64,000 bases of DNA. Source: CAYQLT01 sp964418425. GTDB taxonomy: Bacteria; Bacillota; Limnochordia; Limnochordales; Geochordaceae. This document shows, piece by piece, positions 33,966-43,269 of the stretch. Made by a program: the position numbers and the translations under genes. Location of the stretch: contig CAYQLT010000011.1 in the NCBI GenBank assembly GCA_964418425.1, positions 1 through 64,000 of the forward strand, written 5' to 3'. The notes beneath the pieces were generated by a model, which was not told the DNA's origin, searched no databases, and was given only the letters and a program-made list of their open reading frames with translations. The stretch's first letter is position 1. Each line of letters begins with the position of its first letter.

Positions 33966-34643
33966 ATGCACCATGGCTCGCCGCCGAGCCCGGCGCCCGC
34001 TCCTTCGGCGAGGGCCGGCCGTTTTTCCCGTGCCCTGGGCGTTCCCGTCCGCTACCTGGCCGTCGCGAGCCTCCTAGTGGCGGTGGTCGCTTTGTACCGC
34101 CTGGCGACGCGGCCCGAACCGGCAGGCCCCGTAGCCGGGTCGTGGCCCGGGGCCATTTTACCATCCTCCCGGCCGCAGCCCCAGACAGAACGGGCCGAGC
34201 CCGCCCTGCCCGTGGTGGGTAACCCGGCGCCGGACTTTACCCTTCCGGACCTCAGCGGGCGGCAAGTTCGCCTCAGCGACCTTCGGGGCCGGGCGGTGCT
34301 GCTCAACTTCTGGGCCACCTGGTGCGGCCCGTGCCGGGAAGAGATGCCGCGCATCCAGGCCTTCCACGAGCAGTACCGGGACCGGGTGGCGGTGGTGGGC
34401 GTAGACGTGGGGGAGTCGGCCGAGCAGGTGGAAGCCTATGTGCGGGCCGGTGGGTATACGTGGCTGTTCTTGCTGGATGAGCAGGCGGCGACGGCGGAGA
34501 AGTACGCCGTCTACGGGCTTCCCACCACCTTCTTCCTGGACCGCGATGGCGTCATCCGGGCCAAGCGCATCGGCGTCATGAGCGCCGAGCAGATCCTGGC
34601 CATGGCAGCCGCGGCGGGGGTGGAGGTGCGGCCCAAGCGGTGA
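33966..34643 (+). CDS. Membrane-anchored thioredoxin-like protein (ResA/TlpA family)
   Basis: Reduces disulfides outside the membrane, typically for cytochrome c maturation or spore assembly. 225 residues: one N-terminal membrane anchor (about 28-45), a Pro-rich linker, then the thioredoxin domain with C120-G-P-C123 in FWATWCGPC and the cis-proline YGLPTTFFLD. ATG 33966 has a G-rich site upstream. The stop overlaps the ccdA start, and the two form a classic reductant pair. Confidence 0.92.
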   Translation: MHHGSPPSPAPAPSARAGRFSRALGVPVRYLAVASLLVAVVALYRLATRPEPAGPVAGSWPGAILPSSRPQPQTERAEPALPVVGNPAPDFTLPDLSGRQVRLSDLRGRAVLLNFWATWCGPCREEMPRIQAFHEQYRDRVAVVGVDVGESAEQVEAYVRAGGYTWLFLLDEQAATAEKYAVYGLPTTFFLDRDGVIRAKRIGVMSAEQILAMAAAAGVEVRPKR

Positions 34644-35395
34644 ACGTCTCCCCCGCAGGCGGCGCGTTGGGTATTGACCCGGCCTCCGGCCTTCTTGCCT
34701 TCGGTGCCGGAGTGGTTTCCCTCTTGTCACCCTGCGTGCTGGCCCTGGTGCCGGCCTATCTGGGGTACCTGTCCGCCTCCGCCCTCTCGGAACCCTCGCG
34801 GAGCAGGCTGCTTTTCCGCAGCCTCCTCTTCGTGGCCGGCTTTTCCGCCATCTTCGTGCTGCTGGGCGCATCGGCCACCGCCGCCGGGCGGTCGTTTCTT
34901 GCCTACCAGCCTCTCATGCGTCGCCTGGCGGGGGTGCTGGTGGCCCTGCTCGGCCTGCACCAGCTGGGAGTGGTGCGGCTGGGCTTCCTGGACGTGGAGC
35001 ACCGGTTGGTCGCGCGGCTGCCGGGGGGTTCGGGCGGGTGGGTGGCGAGGCCCTGGGGAGCGGCCCTCTTGGGGATGGCATTCGCGGTGGGCTGGTCGCC
35101 GTGTGTGGGGCCTGTGCTGGCCTCCATTCTCATGCTGGCCGGCACGGCCGAGACCGTCGGAAAGGGGATGGCCCTGTTAGCCCTCTACGCGGCCGGTATG
35201 GGGTTGCCCTTCATGGGGATGGCAGCGCTCATGGGCAACGGGGCGGAGCGGGTCACCCGGCGCTTGATGCGCCGGGGTCGATGGGTGGAGCGCATTAGCG
35301 GCGTGCTGATGATCGCCATCGGCGTGATGCTGTACACCAACTTCTTCCTGCGACTGCCCGCTTACCTCAACTACTATCGCTGGTTCGGACTGTGA
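34640..35395 (+). CDS. ccdA: Cytochrome c biogenesis/thiol transporter CcdA
   Basis: Carries reducing power across the membrane to the thioredoxin-like partner. 251 residues, six membrane segments, with the two redox cysteines C32 (LLSPCVLALVPAYLG) and C155 (GWSPCVGP). GTG 34640 overlaps the upstream stop (GTGA). The end overlaps DUF502 on the other strand by 29 bases. Confidence 0.93.
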   Translation: MNVSPAGGALGIDPASGLLAFGAGVVSLLSPCVLALVPAYLGYLSASALSEPSRSRLLFRSLLFVAGFSAIFVLLGASATAAGRSFLAYQPLMRRLAGVLVALLGLHQLGVVRLGFLDVEHRLVARLPGGSGGWVARPWGAALLGMAFAVGWSPCVGPVLASILMLAGTAETVGKGMALLALYAAGMGLPFMGMAALMGNGAERVTRRLMRRGRWVERISGVLMIAIGVMLYTNFFLRLPAYLNYYRWFGL

Positions 35396-36020
35396 GGCCC
35401 GGCGCGGCGGCCTTGGGCCCCCCGACCCGGCGGTCGCCGTTGCGGTCGGCCAGCACCCCGGCCGACACGATGATGCGAAAGGCCTCCTCCACGCTCATGG
35501 GCAGAGCGCGGCACTGGGAGCTGGGCACCAGCACCACCCATCCGGAGGTGGGATTGGGGGAGGTGGGCACGAAGACCGACCAGATCTCCTCCCCCGTGGC
35601 CGCCGACACCTGCGCGGGCCCCTGAGCCGTAAGAAAGCCGATGGTATAGAGCCCTCGGCGGGGGTACTCGATCAGGATGACCCGCTGAAAACCGGACTGG
35701 TGATGCCCGGCGAAGACGTCCACGATCTGGCGGGTGGTCAGGTAGATGCTGCGTACCAGTGGGATGCGCTGGAGCAGGCTTTCCGCCCATCGGATGAGTC
35801 TTCCGCCGACCACGTTGGTGGCGACCACTCCCGCGACGATGGTGAGCACGACGGTCAGGAGCGCACCGGCCCCCCTCGCCGGCCGCCCCAGCACCACCAC
35901 AAACAGCCGCTGCCAGAAGCCGTCCAGCAAATTGAAGCCGAACCACAGCACGTAGCCGGTGATCACCACCGGCAAAAGCGCCAGCAACCCCGCGATAAAC
36001 TGCCGCCGAATCCAGCGCAT
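35367..36020 (-). CDS. DUF502 family membrane protein
   Basis: 217 residues with two membrane helices in the first 90 (QFIAGLLALLPVVITGYVLW and a second near ALLTVVLTIVAGV), then LIRWAESLLQRIPLVRSIYL and VFVPTSPNPTSGWVVLVP, all typical of DUF502. Function unknown. ATG 36020 fits the family N-terminus; GTG 36023 and GTG 36074 are longer alternatives. Confidence 0.88.
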   Translation of the reverse strand: MRWIRRQFIAGLLALLPVVITGYVLWFGFNLLDGFWQRLFVVVLGRPARGAGALLTVVLTIVAGVVATNVVGGRLIRWAESLLQRIPLVRSIYLTTRQIVDVFAGHHQSGFQRVILIEYPRRGLYTIGFLTAQGPAQVSAATGEEIWSVFVPTSPNPTSGWVVLVPSSQCRALPMSVEEAFRIIVSAGVLADRNGDRRVGGPKAAAPGLTVRTSDSS

Positions 36021-36111
36021 CACCCCGTCGGGTGGACGGCCCGACCCTGCCCGGCCGGGACGTCGCCCCTGCACTCCTCTCCGGCGCAGCCTCCGTTACG
36101 CCCTTACCATC

Positions 36112-39042
36112 TTAATTCGTCTGGAAGGACAGGTACCAGCGCGCCGGGCCCGGCGGGCTGAGGGGGTAGGCAACGCCGAGCCGCAGCATGAGGCCCATCC
36201 GCCCGAAGTCCACAACCACGGGCAGCTGCAGCTCTGCTCCCGCATCGGCAGCCACCCCCCAGCCTGCCGGCTCGAGCACCCCACGGCCAACCTCCTGCCC
36301 CCAGTTCCATCCGGTGGCCGCCTCGACAAACAGCTCCAGGCCCACATCGTCGAGGAACAGAGGTGTATCCCCCGCGCCCCGTTTCACCCGGATCAGCCGC
36401 CGGCGCACGCCCAGCTGCCCCACGGCCACCACGTCGGCCAGGAAACTGTCGGGCTTGAAACCCCGCAGGGAGAAAGCGCCGGCCTCTCCCCCCAGGGAGA
36501 GCAGAAGGCTGGGGCCCGACGCCGCTGCGGCAACCCCCGCCCGCACCGCCGAGCCGCCAGGCCACTGAAGCCGTCGCTGCAGGCTCAGGATGCCCACCGC
36601 CCAGTCTTGCGGACGCAGTGGCTTTGCGTTCTCGTAAAGTCGGGTTTCGGCCGCCAGATCGAGACGGTCCACCACGGCCCGGCGATGATCGGCTCGAAGC
36701 CTCGCCGCGCTCAGCCTCGCGCTCAGGACCCCGTACGCATGCCCCGGCTGCTCCACCCGAACCCCCGTGGGCGTGGCCACAAACTGCTCCGCGACGTGGT
36801 CGAACCCGACGCCCAGGGCGGCGGCACTCAGATATCCCGGCCACTGCCACACGGCGGACGTCCGCAACTGCCCGACCCTCCACCAATCCCCGGACTCGTC
36901 CGCCGCCGGCGCCTGCACAGCCTCCACGGTCACCACGGGTCCCTCTCCGTCGGCCAACGCCTGGGCGTAGCCCGCATAAAGACGCGGCTCGCCTGACAGC
37001 AATCCCACGGCTGCCTCGGCGGCAAACGCCCGTTGCCCCAGCGCGTCGCTCCCGGCGGTGGAGGCACCCACCTGGGGCCCGGCCCAGTCCTCCTCCAGGA
37101 TGGGAAACCAAAAGCGGGGTCGAAGGGACTCCCCGGGCCGGTACTCGTCCACAAACCACCCGTCGGGCAAGCCCGCTTCGTCCGGCCCGGCAACGATGTC
37201 GGCCGCCCCTGCCGACCTGCGGGGGCTGCCGTCCGTCACCTGCGGCTCTGCAGCCTCGGGTACCGGCTCCCACCGCAGCTCGCTCCAGCCCAGCCTGGCC
37301 AGGCGGTAGCCTCCCGGCTGGAACCACGAGAAGACCACCGCGCTGCCGTCGGGGCTGACAGCGGGGTCGAAGGCGCCGGTGAGTACGTTGGTGAGCCGGT
37401 ACCGCCGGCCGGTAGCCCGGTCAAAGGCGTGGAGGTTGTACACCCCGCCCCGGTCCGAGTGAAACAGCAGGTAGCGCCCGTCGGCCGACCAGGCCGGCCG
37501 GTCGTTGGCCGCCCCGTCGGTGGTGACCCACTGCGCCACCTCAAAGGCCCAAGCCCCGTCCGGTCGCCGGGTCTCCCGCAGCAGCAACACATCCACCATG
37601 CCGCCGGGCCTCCAGACCGAGGCGGCCAGCTGCGGCCCGGGTCGCCAGGCCAGGCTCAGGATCTGCCACCCCTCGGGCGGCTCCCAGGCGACCTGCGGGC
37701 CCTCCTTGCCGTCCAGCCCCAGCAGCATCAGCCGGGACCGCAGCCCGTCACGGGCCACAAAGGCGATCCGACCGCCGTCGGGAGAGACGGCCGGCGCATA
37801 GGCGCGCAGCCCTCGGGTGAGCCTGCGGGTCTGGCCGGACTTGGCGTCCACCACAAACAGATCCGAAAAGCTGCGCTGCCCCTCCACAACCAGCGCCCCG
37901 TAGATCACCGACCGGCCATCGGGAGTCCAGTCCAACCCACCGGGGGCGCTCACCGGCGCCGCGACCAGCTGCCGATCTCGGCCCGTCCCGAGATCCAGCA
38001 CCCGGAGGTCCTCCACATACGGCCCCTGGGCCGCATAAGCCACCCTCCGGCCATCGGGGGAGAACCGGGGGGCTGTCACCACCCAGCCCTGGGAGGGCAG
38101 GCCGCGAGGGTTCGTCGCCCCCATGGCCTGGATGGCGCGCACCTGGGCCTCGAACTGCCTGCGCAGGTCTTCCTGCATCTGCTCCCAGGTGGCGGCAAAC
38201 GGAAGCCGCAGGGCGTCCTTGGTGGCGTCATCGGGGCGGGCATACCGCAGCGCGGCCCAGCCCTTCTGAAGCCTTCGGATGCTGCTGGCCCCGAGCTGGC
38301 GGTTGACAAAGTCGAACCACGCATAACCGTACAGGTATCGGTGCCCTGCGGGTTCGAACTCCTCCAGGTCGTAGGCGCCCAGGGCCTGATCGGCGACGGG
38401 CAGGGTGCCCGACAGTACCGCCGTGCGCAGGTACATGTCGAACAGCGGGTCGCCTCCCCGCCCGCCTCGCACCAGCTTCGTCTCCTCGAAGGTTGCGATC
38501 CCCTCCAGCCAGGCCGGGGGTTGGAACAAATTGGGCGTGCTCAGCCCTGGAACATGCCCGAACAGGCCGCGCAAGCCCCGTGCCGCCCCCTCGTTCATGT
38601 CCAGGTGGACGGCGTGAACCACCTCATGGGTGACCACCAGGCGCAGCCAGTCTTCCATGTGGGGGCTCAGTCCGGTGGAATATCCCAGCCCCACGGGAAA
38701 CGCCGGGAAGATCACCACCCGGCTGTAGAAGCTGACCTCGGTGTACCCATTGGGCACGTCGGACACGTCGGCGAGCACCAGGTGGATGGGGTCTTGCGGC
38801 ACATGCCCCAGCCGGCCCTCCAGCGCCCTCACCGCCTCCTCCCCCACCCGGGCCGCCTGCAGTGCGGCCTGCTCATAGCCGGGCCGGAAATGAACCCGCA
38901 GGTGAGGGGTGTGAAGCGTCAGCCACCGGGCGCACGCCGGTCCGGCCCACACCAGGAGGACCAGCATGGCCCCCGCCCAGGCGAGCACCCAGGCCGCCTG
39001 GGAGCGCAGCCGGCCATCGGAGAGCCACCCCGTGGAAGGCAT
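36112..39042 (-). CDS. Metallopeptidase (MA clan) - TolB-like propeller - beta-barrel fusion protein
   Basis: A 976-residue exported protein. After a signal segment (about 16-38) comes a gluzincin-type peptidase domain with H139-E-V-V-H143 and a likely third ligand E180 in PAWLEGIATFEE. Residues about 310-640 hold five PD40/WD40-like repeats (FSPDGRRVAYAAQ, WTPDGRSVIYGA, VSPDGGRIAFVA, WSADGRYLLFHS, VSPDGSAVVFSW). The last 300 residues are alternating polar/hydrophobic strands with SLRGFKPDSFLADVVAVGQL, a pattern of BamA/surface-antigen barrels, and end WYLSFQTN. Cellular place is therefore probably the outer membrane. Substrate unknown. ATG 39042; weak ribosome site. Confidence 0.8.
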   Translation of the reverse strand: MPSTGWLSDGRLRSQAAWVLAWAGAMLVLLVWAGPACARWLTLHTPHLRVHFRPGYEQAALQAARVGEEAVRALEGRLGHVPQDPIHLVLADVSDVPNGYTEVSFYSRVVIFPAFPVGLGYSTGLSPHMEDWLRLVVTHEVVHAVHLDMNEGAARGLRGLFGHVPGLSTPNLFQPPAWLEGIATFEETKLVRGGRGGDPLFDMYLRTAVLSGTLPVADQALGAYDLEEFEPAGHRYLYGYAWFDFVNRQLGASSIRRLQKGWAALRYARPDDATKDALRLPFAATWEQMQEDLRRQFEAQVRAIQAMGATNPRGLPSQGWVVTAPRFSPDGRRVAYAAQGPYVEDLRVLDLGTGRDRQLVAAPVSAPGGLDWTPDGRSVIYGALVVEGQRSFSDLFVVDAKSGQTRRLTRGLRAYAPAVSPDGGRIAFVARDGLRSRLMLLGLDGKEGPQVAWEPPEGWQILSLAWRPGPQLAASVWRPGGMVDVLLLRETRRPDGAWAFEVAQWVTTDGAANDRPAWSADGRYLLFHSDRGGVYNLHAFDRATGRRYRLTNVLTGAFDPAVSPDGSAVVFSWFQPGGYRLARLGWSELRWEPVPEAAEPQVTDGSPRRSAGAADIVAGPDEAGLPDGWFVDEYRPGESLRPRFWFPILEEDWAGPQVGASTAGSDALGQRAFAAEAAVGLLSGEPRLYAGYAQALADGEGPVVTVEAVQAPAADESGDWWRVGQLRTSAVWQWPGYLSAAALGVGFDHVAEQFVATPTGVRVEQPGHAYGVLSARLSAARLRADHRRAVVDRLDLAAETRLYENAKPLRPQDWAVGILSLQRRLQWPGGSAVRAGVAAAASGPSLLLSLGGEAGAFSLRGFKPDSFLADVVAVGQLGVRRRLIRVKRGAGDTPLFLDDVGLELFVEAATGWNWGQEVGRGVLEPAGWGVAADAGAELQLPVVVDFGRMGLMLRLGVAYPLSPPGPARWYLSFQTN

Positions 39043-39151
39043 GCCAGAGCCATTCGCTGGTGGAAACGAGCCTCCTGCCCGGATGGGTCATCCCCGTACC
39101 TGGAAGGCCATCCCGCAGGCCGCCACAGCCATACCGTTGGCTCGGACGCCC

Positions 39152-39180
39152 TTGAGCCGGGCGCTGCCCGGCCCTACAAT
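39152..39180 (+). promoter_or_regulatory. Promoter of the DUF2203 gene
   Basis: TTGAGC (39152-39157), 17 bases, TACAAT (39175-39180). A transcript would begin near 39187, just before AAAGGGG at 39188-39194, which supports GTG 39206 over ATG 39179 as the start codon. Confidence 0.6.
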
Positions 39181-39205
39181 GCCAGCGAAAGGGGTTCGGG
39201 CGCAC

Positions 39206-39676
39206 GTGGAGCACAAGCGGCGGTTTACGGTGGCCGAAGCCACGGCCCTGGTTCCCTTCCTGCAGCAGGCCATGATCCGGCTCAAGGAGCTTTACGCCCA
39301 GGCCCGCCAGGCGCACCAGGAGGTTCAGCTGTGCAAGGCCGTCGGCGAAGGGCCCGACGGCCGGCTCATCATGGAGCTGGACCACGAACAGGCGAAGTGC
39401 CGCTTCGAATCGGCGGTGGCGGGCATGCAGGAGATCATCGAGGCGGTTCACGGATTCGGGTGCCAGATCAAGGACATCCAGATGGGTCTGGTCGACTTCC
39501 CGGCCCGCATCGAGGGCCGCGACGTGCTGCTGTGCTGGAAACTCGGGGAAGAGTCCGTGCGCTACTATCACGGCCTCGAGGACGGGTATGCGGGCCGACG
39601 CCCCATCCCGCCCGCCTACCTGCCCCATCCGCCGACCCGCCCTCGGCCGGCCGGTGGCTCCCCTCAAGCCTCTTAG
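39206..39676 (+). CDS. DUF2203 family protein
   Basis: 156 residues. RRFTVAEATALVPFLQQAM opens a helical pair and VDFPARIEGRDVLLCWKLGE, then GLEDGYAGRRPI, is the family signature. No function is known. It is divergent from the large barrel protein and convergent with lpdA. The last 20 residues are Pro-rich. Confidence 0.85.
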   Translation: MEHKRRFTVAEATALVPFLQQAMIRLKELYAQARQAHQEVQLCKAVGEGPDGRLIMELDHEQAKCRFESAVAGMQEIIEAVHGFGCQIKDIQMGLVDFPARIEGRDVLLCWKLGEESVRYYHGLEDGYAGRRPIPPAYLPHPPTRPRPAGGSPQAS

Positions 39677-39703
39677 CGCCTGCTTCGGGCCCGTCCGAAG
39701 GGG

Positions 39704-41263
39704 TCAGCGCCGGATCATGTGAACCGGCGCGCCCAGCAGCGCGTGAGCGGCCTCCGCGACCGCCTCCGAAAAGGTGGGGTGCCCGTGGATGGCCTCGGCC
39801 AGCTCCCGGGCGGTGGCGCCGAAGCGCATGGCGAGCACACCCTCGTGCACCAGCTCCGTCGCGCCGCGACCGAGGGCGTGAAAGCCCACCACCTCCCCCT
39901 CATCGGGAGGTTCGGCTCGAGCCAGGATCTTCACGAAGCCCTCGCTTTCCAGTTCCACCTGGGCCCTTCCCAGCGCGCCGTAGCTGAAGCGTCCCACCCG
40001 CACCTTCACGCCCGAGGCCTGGGCCTGCTCCTCCGTGAGGCCCGCCCACGCCACCTCGGGCAGGGAGAAGACGCACGACGGCACCGGCGAGGTGCCCCAC
40101 GGGCGTCCCGGCTGCCCGCACGCATGCTCGGCCGCGATGAGGCCCTGGGCGGAGGCCGCGTGGGCTAGGGGGGACAAGCCGTTGAGGTCGCCCACGGCGT
40201 AAACACCCGGGCGGGTGGTCTGCATGAACGCATCCACCTTCACCCCACCCCGGGTCACCTCAATGCCCAGCTCGTCGGGGTCGAACCCCGAAAAGCAGGG
40301 CCGCCGCCCCACCGACACCAGCACCACCTGCCCCTCGGCGGCCCCGGGGCGGTTGGCCGAATCGGTGTAGCGAACCCGCTTCAGGCCGCCGAAGGGGCCG
40401 GCCGAACCCGTCGCCTCGATAGCCTCCACTCGAACCCCCGTCAGCACCTGGATCCCGGCTCTGCGGAAGCTGGAGGCCAGCCGCCGGGAGACCTCGCCGT
40501 CGGCCACGGGAAGCAAATTGGGCAGAAGCTCCAGGACGCTGACCCGGCTTCCGAAGGCCTGGAAGATGCTGGCGAACTCGCAGCCCACGATCCCGCCGCC
40601 GATCACCACCAGGCTCTCGGGCAGCGCCTGCAGCTGCAAAAGCCCGTCGCTGTCCATGACACCGGGCAGGTCCGTCCCCGGAATGGGCAGCCGCGCCGGC
40701 TCCGAGCCGGTGGCCAGGATCAATCGGCCGGGGCGCAAGCGCACGACCGAGCCGCTGGCCCGGGCCACCCGTCCGTGCTCCCCGGGCGGCGGATGCGGAG
40801 CCTCTTCGGCCCGAAGGTTCACCTCCACCACGCCGTCCGGCAGCACCCTGCCGGTTCCCGGCAGCACCTCGACGCCGTTGGCGGCCATCAGCTGCGTCAG
40901 GCCCTGCAGCAGGTTCTGGGATGCGCGGGCGCTTCGGGCCATGACCCCGGCGAAGTCCAGGCGGACGGCCTCGGCCACCACCCCCAGTTCCCGGGCCTTC
41001 CGCAGGGACAGGAATAGCTCGGCGCTTTTCACCATCGACTTGGTCGGGATGCACCCCCGGTTGAGGCATACGCCCCCCAGGCGATCCTTCTCGACCAGCA
41101 CCACCCGCCGGCCCAGCTGCGCAGCCCGGATGGCCGCCACGTACCCCCCGGGCCCGCCCCCGAGGACCACGAGATCCACCTCCCGGACGGACTCCCGCCC
41201 TTCGCCGGCTGTGGAATCCAACACGCCGCACCCCCTGCCTGTCGCCCCGCGTCCGGCGCTCAC
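39704..41263 (-). CDS. lpdA: Dihydrolipoamide dehydrogenase
   Basis: FAD enzyme that reoxidises dihydrolipoamide in 2-oxoacid dehydrogenase or glycine cleavage complexes. FAD motif VVLGGGPGGYVAA, redox pair C66-LNRG-C71, NAD motif VVIGGGIVGCEFASIF, and the C-terminal HGHPTFSEA with the catalytic His-Glu pair are all present. GTG 41263 overlaps the upstream stop; GTG 41179 would give a more usual N-terminus. No lipoylated partner genes are in the window. The 519 residues include a Pro/Gly insertion (EEAPHPPPGEHGRVA) in the FAD domain. Confidence 0.92.
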   Translation of the reverse strand: MSAGRGATGRGCGVLDSTAGEGRESVREVDLVVLGGGPGGYVAAIRAAQLGRRVVLVEKDRLGGVCLNRGCIPTKSMVKSAELFLSLRKARELGVVAEAVRLDFAGVMARSARASQNLLQGLTQLMAANGVEVLPGTGRVLPDGVVEVNLRAEEAPHPPPGEHGRVARASGSVVRLRPGRLILATGSEPARLPIPGTDLPGVMDSDGLLQLQALPESLVVIGGGIVGCEFASIFQAFGSRVSVLELLPNLLPVADGEVSRRLASSFRRAGIQVLTGVRVEAIEATGSAGPFGGLKRVRYTDSANRPGAAEGQVVLVSVGRRPCFSGFDPDELGIEVTRGGVKVDAFMQTTRPGVYAVGDLNGLSPLAHAASAQGLIAAEHACGQPGRPWGTSPVPSCVFSLPEVAWAGLTEEQAQASGVKVRVGRFSYGALGRAQVELESEGFVKILARAEPPDEGEVVGFHALGRGATELVHEGVLAMRFGATARELAEAIHGHPTFSEAVAEAAHALLGAPVHMIRR

Positions 41264-42498
41264 GTCACGTCGAACAGCTGCTCTCGCTCACCGGGTTCGA
41301 TGGCCCGCCGCTCGCGAATGAGCTGCTTGAGCACCCGCCGCCCCCGGCGGTCGCCGATCATGACCGCCCCCACCAGCCGGTCGCCCTGAAAGAAGAGGCG
41401 GCGGTAGTTTCGACCCTCCATGTCCAGCCGGGAGATCGCCTCCAGGCCCGGGTCGTCCTCCGTGGTCATGCCCAGCACGTAAAGGGTGGAGTCGAAGAGG
41501 GTGGTGGTGTAGCTGGGAACCTCACGGTATGGCTGGCGGGCTCCCAGCATGTTGGCCGCCGCCAGCTGGCCCTGAGTGGAGGCGTTGTCCCAGGTGCCCA
41601 TGGTGTGGCACCGGCCCAGGAACACATCCAAGAACTCCGCCACGTCGCCCGCCGCGTAGACGCCCGCGACGTTGGTCTGCAGGTACTCGTCGGTCAGCAC
41701 GCCGCTTGCGACCTCGATGCCGGAGCCGGCCAGAAACTCCGTGTAAAGGGCCAGGCCCAGCCCGCAAGCAATCACGTCGGCCTCCACCCGGCGCCCCCGG
41801 GTTGTCTCCACCCCCCGGACGCAACCGGCTTCGGTCAGCACCCGGGCCACTTCCTCGCCGTAGACGGTCTCGACGCCGTGAGACCTGGCGATGGCGTCCA
41901 CCAGGCGTCCCCCGGGGTCGTCCAGGATCCGCCGCAAAAACCGCGGCCCACGGATCAGCCAGACCACTTCCAGGCCCCGCCGGCGCAGACCCTCGGTGAG
42001 TTCGTAGGCGATGTAACTCCCCCCGACCGTCACCGCCCGGCGGGCCCGGCTGGCGTGCTCCAGAATGGTTCGGGTGTCATCCAGGGTCTGGAAGTACAGC
42101 AGTCCCGCCGGGTTATCCTCCGTTCCGGGAACGGAGAGGCGCCGGGGACGCCCCCCGCTTGCCACCAGCAGGCGGTCGTAGGCGAACGCCTGGCCGCTCT
42201 CCGCGTAGACCACACGTTCCCGGGTATCCACGTGGGTGGCGCCCACCCCGAGGTGCAGCGTGTACCCCATCCGCTGCGGCGCCTCGTGGGTGCGCAGGAA
42301 GACCTTCGACTCGGGGATCTCCCCCCGCAGCAACCGGGGCAGGGCCACCCGGTTGTACAGCGGGTGCGGCTCGGCGGCGAGCACCGTCACCTCCACCGCC
42401 GGGGCGGTTTTTCGAACGGTCTCGGCGGCCAGGGTTCCCGCGATCCCGTTGCCGATGATCACCACCCGCCGGACTTCCTCAGGCAACTGGCTACCCAA
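41260..42498 (-). CDS. NAD(P)/FAD-dependent oxidoreductase (NirB N-terminal/rubredoxin-reductase-like)
   Basis: A 412-residue pyridine nucleotide-disulfide oxidoreductase of the class without a redox disulfide. FAD motif VVIIGNGIAGTLAAET, PLYNRVALPRLLRGE, NAD motif VTVGGSYIAYEL, and VYAAGDVAEFLDVF mark the family of NirB N-domains and rubredoxin reductases. TTG 42498 is chosen because GGGAGG lies nine bases upstream; the frame stays open to 42618. Electron partner unknown. Coupled by overlap to lpdA. Confidence 0.85.
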   Translation of the reverse strand: MGSQLPEEVRRVVIIGNGIAGTLAAETVRKTAPAVEVTVLAAEPHPLYNRVALPRLLRGEIPESKVFLRTHEAPQRMGYTLHLGVGATHVDTRERVVYAESGQAFAYDRLLVASGGRPRRLSVPGTEDNPAGLLYFQTLDDTRTILEHASRARRAVTVGGSYIAYELTEGLRRRGLEVVWLIRGPRFLRRILDDPGGRLVDAIARSHGVETVYGEEVARVLTEAGCVRGVETTRGRRVEADVIACGLGLALYTEFLAGSGIEVASGVLTDEYLQTNVAGVYAAGDVAEFLDVFLGRCHTMGTWDNASTQGQLAAANMLGARQPYREVPSYTTTLFDSTLYVLGMTTEDDPGLEAISRLDMEGRNYRRLFFQGDRLVGAVMIGDRRGRRVLKQLIRERRAIEPGEREQLFDVT

Positions 42499-42627
42499 TG
42501 GCCGAACCCTCCCTGACGCTCTGCTGCCTGGCCGTCGCGGCACGAGCGCCGCCAGCAGTTCCGCCCCGACGGGCCGTATTCCTGCGGCAAGGGTGTCCGA
42601 GCGAAACCGGTCGGCCACAAGGCCGGG

Positions 42628-43269
42628 TCAGCGGCGGGGAACCCAGGGCACGTCGGCGACGCCTGAGGCCGCGTTGGCCCTGCGCGCCATCACGAACAGA
42701 AGGTCGGACAGACGGTTGAGGTACGCCAGCAGTTCGGGCCGCACGGGCTCTCGGGCGGCCAGGCTCACCACCCGTCGCTCGGCCCTGCGAGCGACGGTAC
42801 GGGCGATATGCAGGATGGCAGCCAGACGGGTGCCGCCGGGAAGGATGAAACGGTTGAGGGGCAAAAGCGCCTGCTCGATCTCATCGATAAGCCGCTCCAG
42901 GCTCTCCACGTCCTCCGAACGAACCCTCGGCAGGCGGGAGTCGGACGCCACTGCCGGATCCGTGGCCAGCTCCGCACCCACCACCAGAAGAGACCCCTGA
43001 ATCCGCTCCAGTTGCAGCGCCAGCCAGCTCAGGACTCCCGGCGTCTCGGTCTGCGCCTGCGGGCTTCCCGGCGAAGCGCCCTCAGGCTCTGGCACCGGCG
43101 TCGGGCACTCCGCCCTGGCCAGCCCGATCCAGGCGTTGAGCTCGTCCACAGCCCCGTACGCCTCGATGCGGGGGTCATCCTTGCGAAGCCGCCGTGGCCC
43201 AAGGATCCCCGTCTCGCCTCCATCGCCCCGCCGGGTGTAGATGCGCGCGGGCCGGCTTTCGCCCGTCAC
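42628..43269 (-). CDS. Cob(I)alamin adenosyltransferase, PduO type
   Basis: Adds the adenosyl group to cobalamin, giving coenzyme B12. 213 residues: IYTRRGDGGETGILG (ATP-binding start), KDDPRIEAYGAVDELNAWIG, and the C-terminal RRAERRVVSLA with YLNRLSDLLFVMAR. GTG 43269 overlaps the htrA stop (GTGA). A Pro/Ser-rich insertion lies at about 58-78. No other B12 gene is in the window, and no cobalamin riboswitch is seen. Confidence 0.92.
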   Translation of the reverse strand: MTGESRPARIYTRRGDGGETGILGPRRLRKDDPRIEAYGAVDELNAWIGLARAECPTPVPEPEGASPGSPQAQTETPGVLSWLALQLERIQGSLLVVGAELATDPAVASDSRLPRVRSEDVESLERLIDEIEQALLPLNRFILPGGTRLAAILHIARTVARRAERRVVSLAAREPVRPELLAYLNRLSDLLFVMARRANAASGVADVPWVPRR

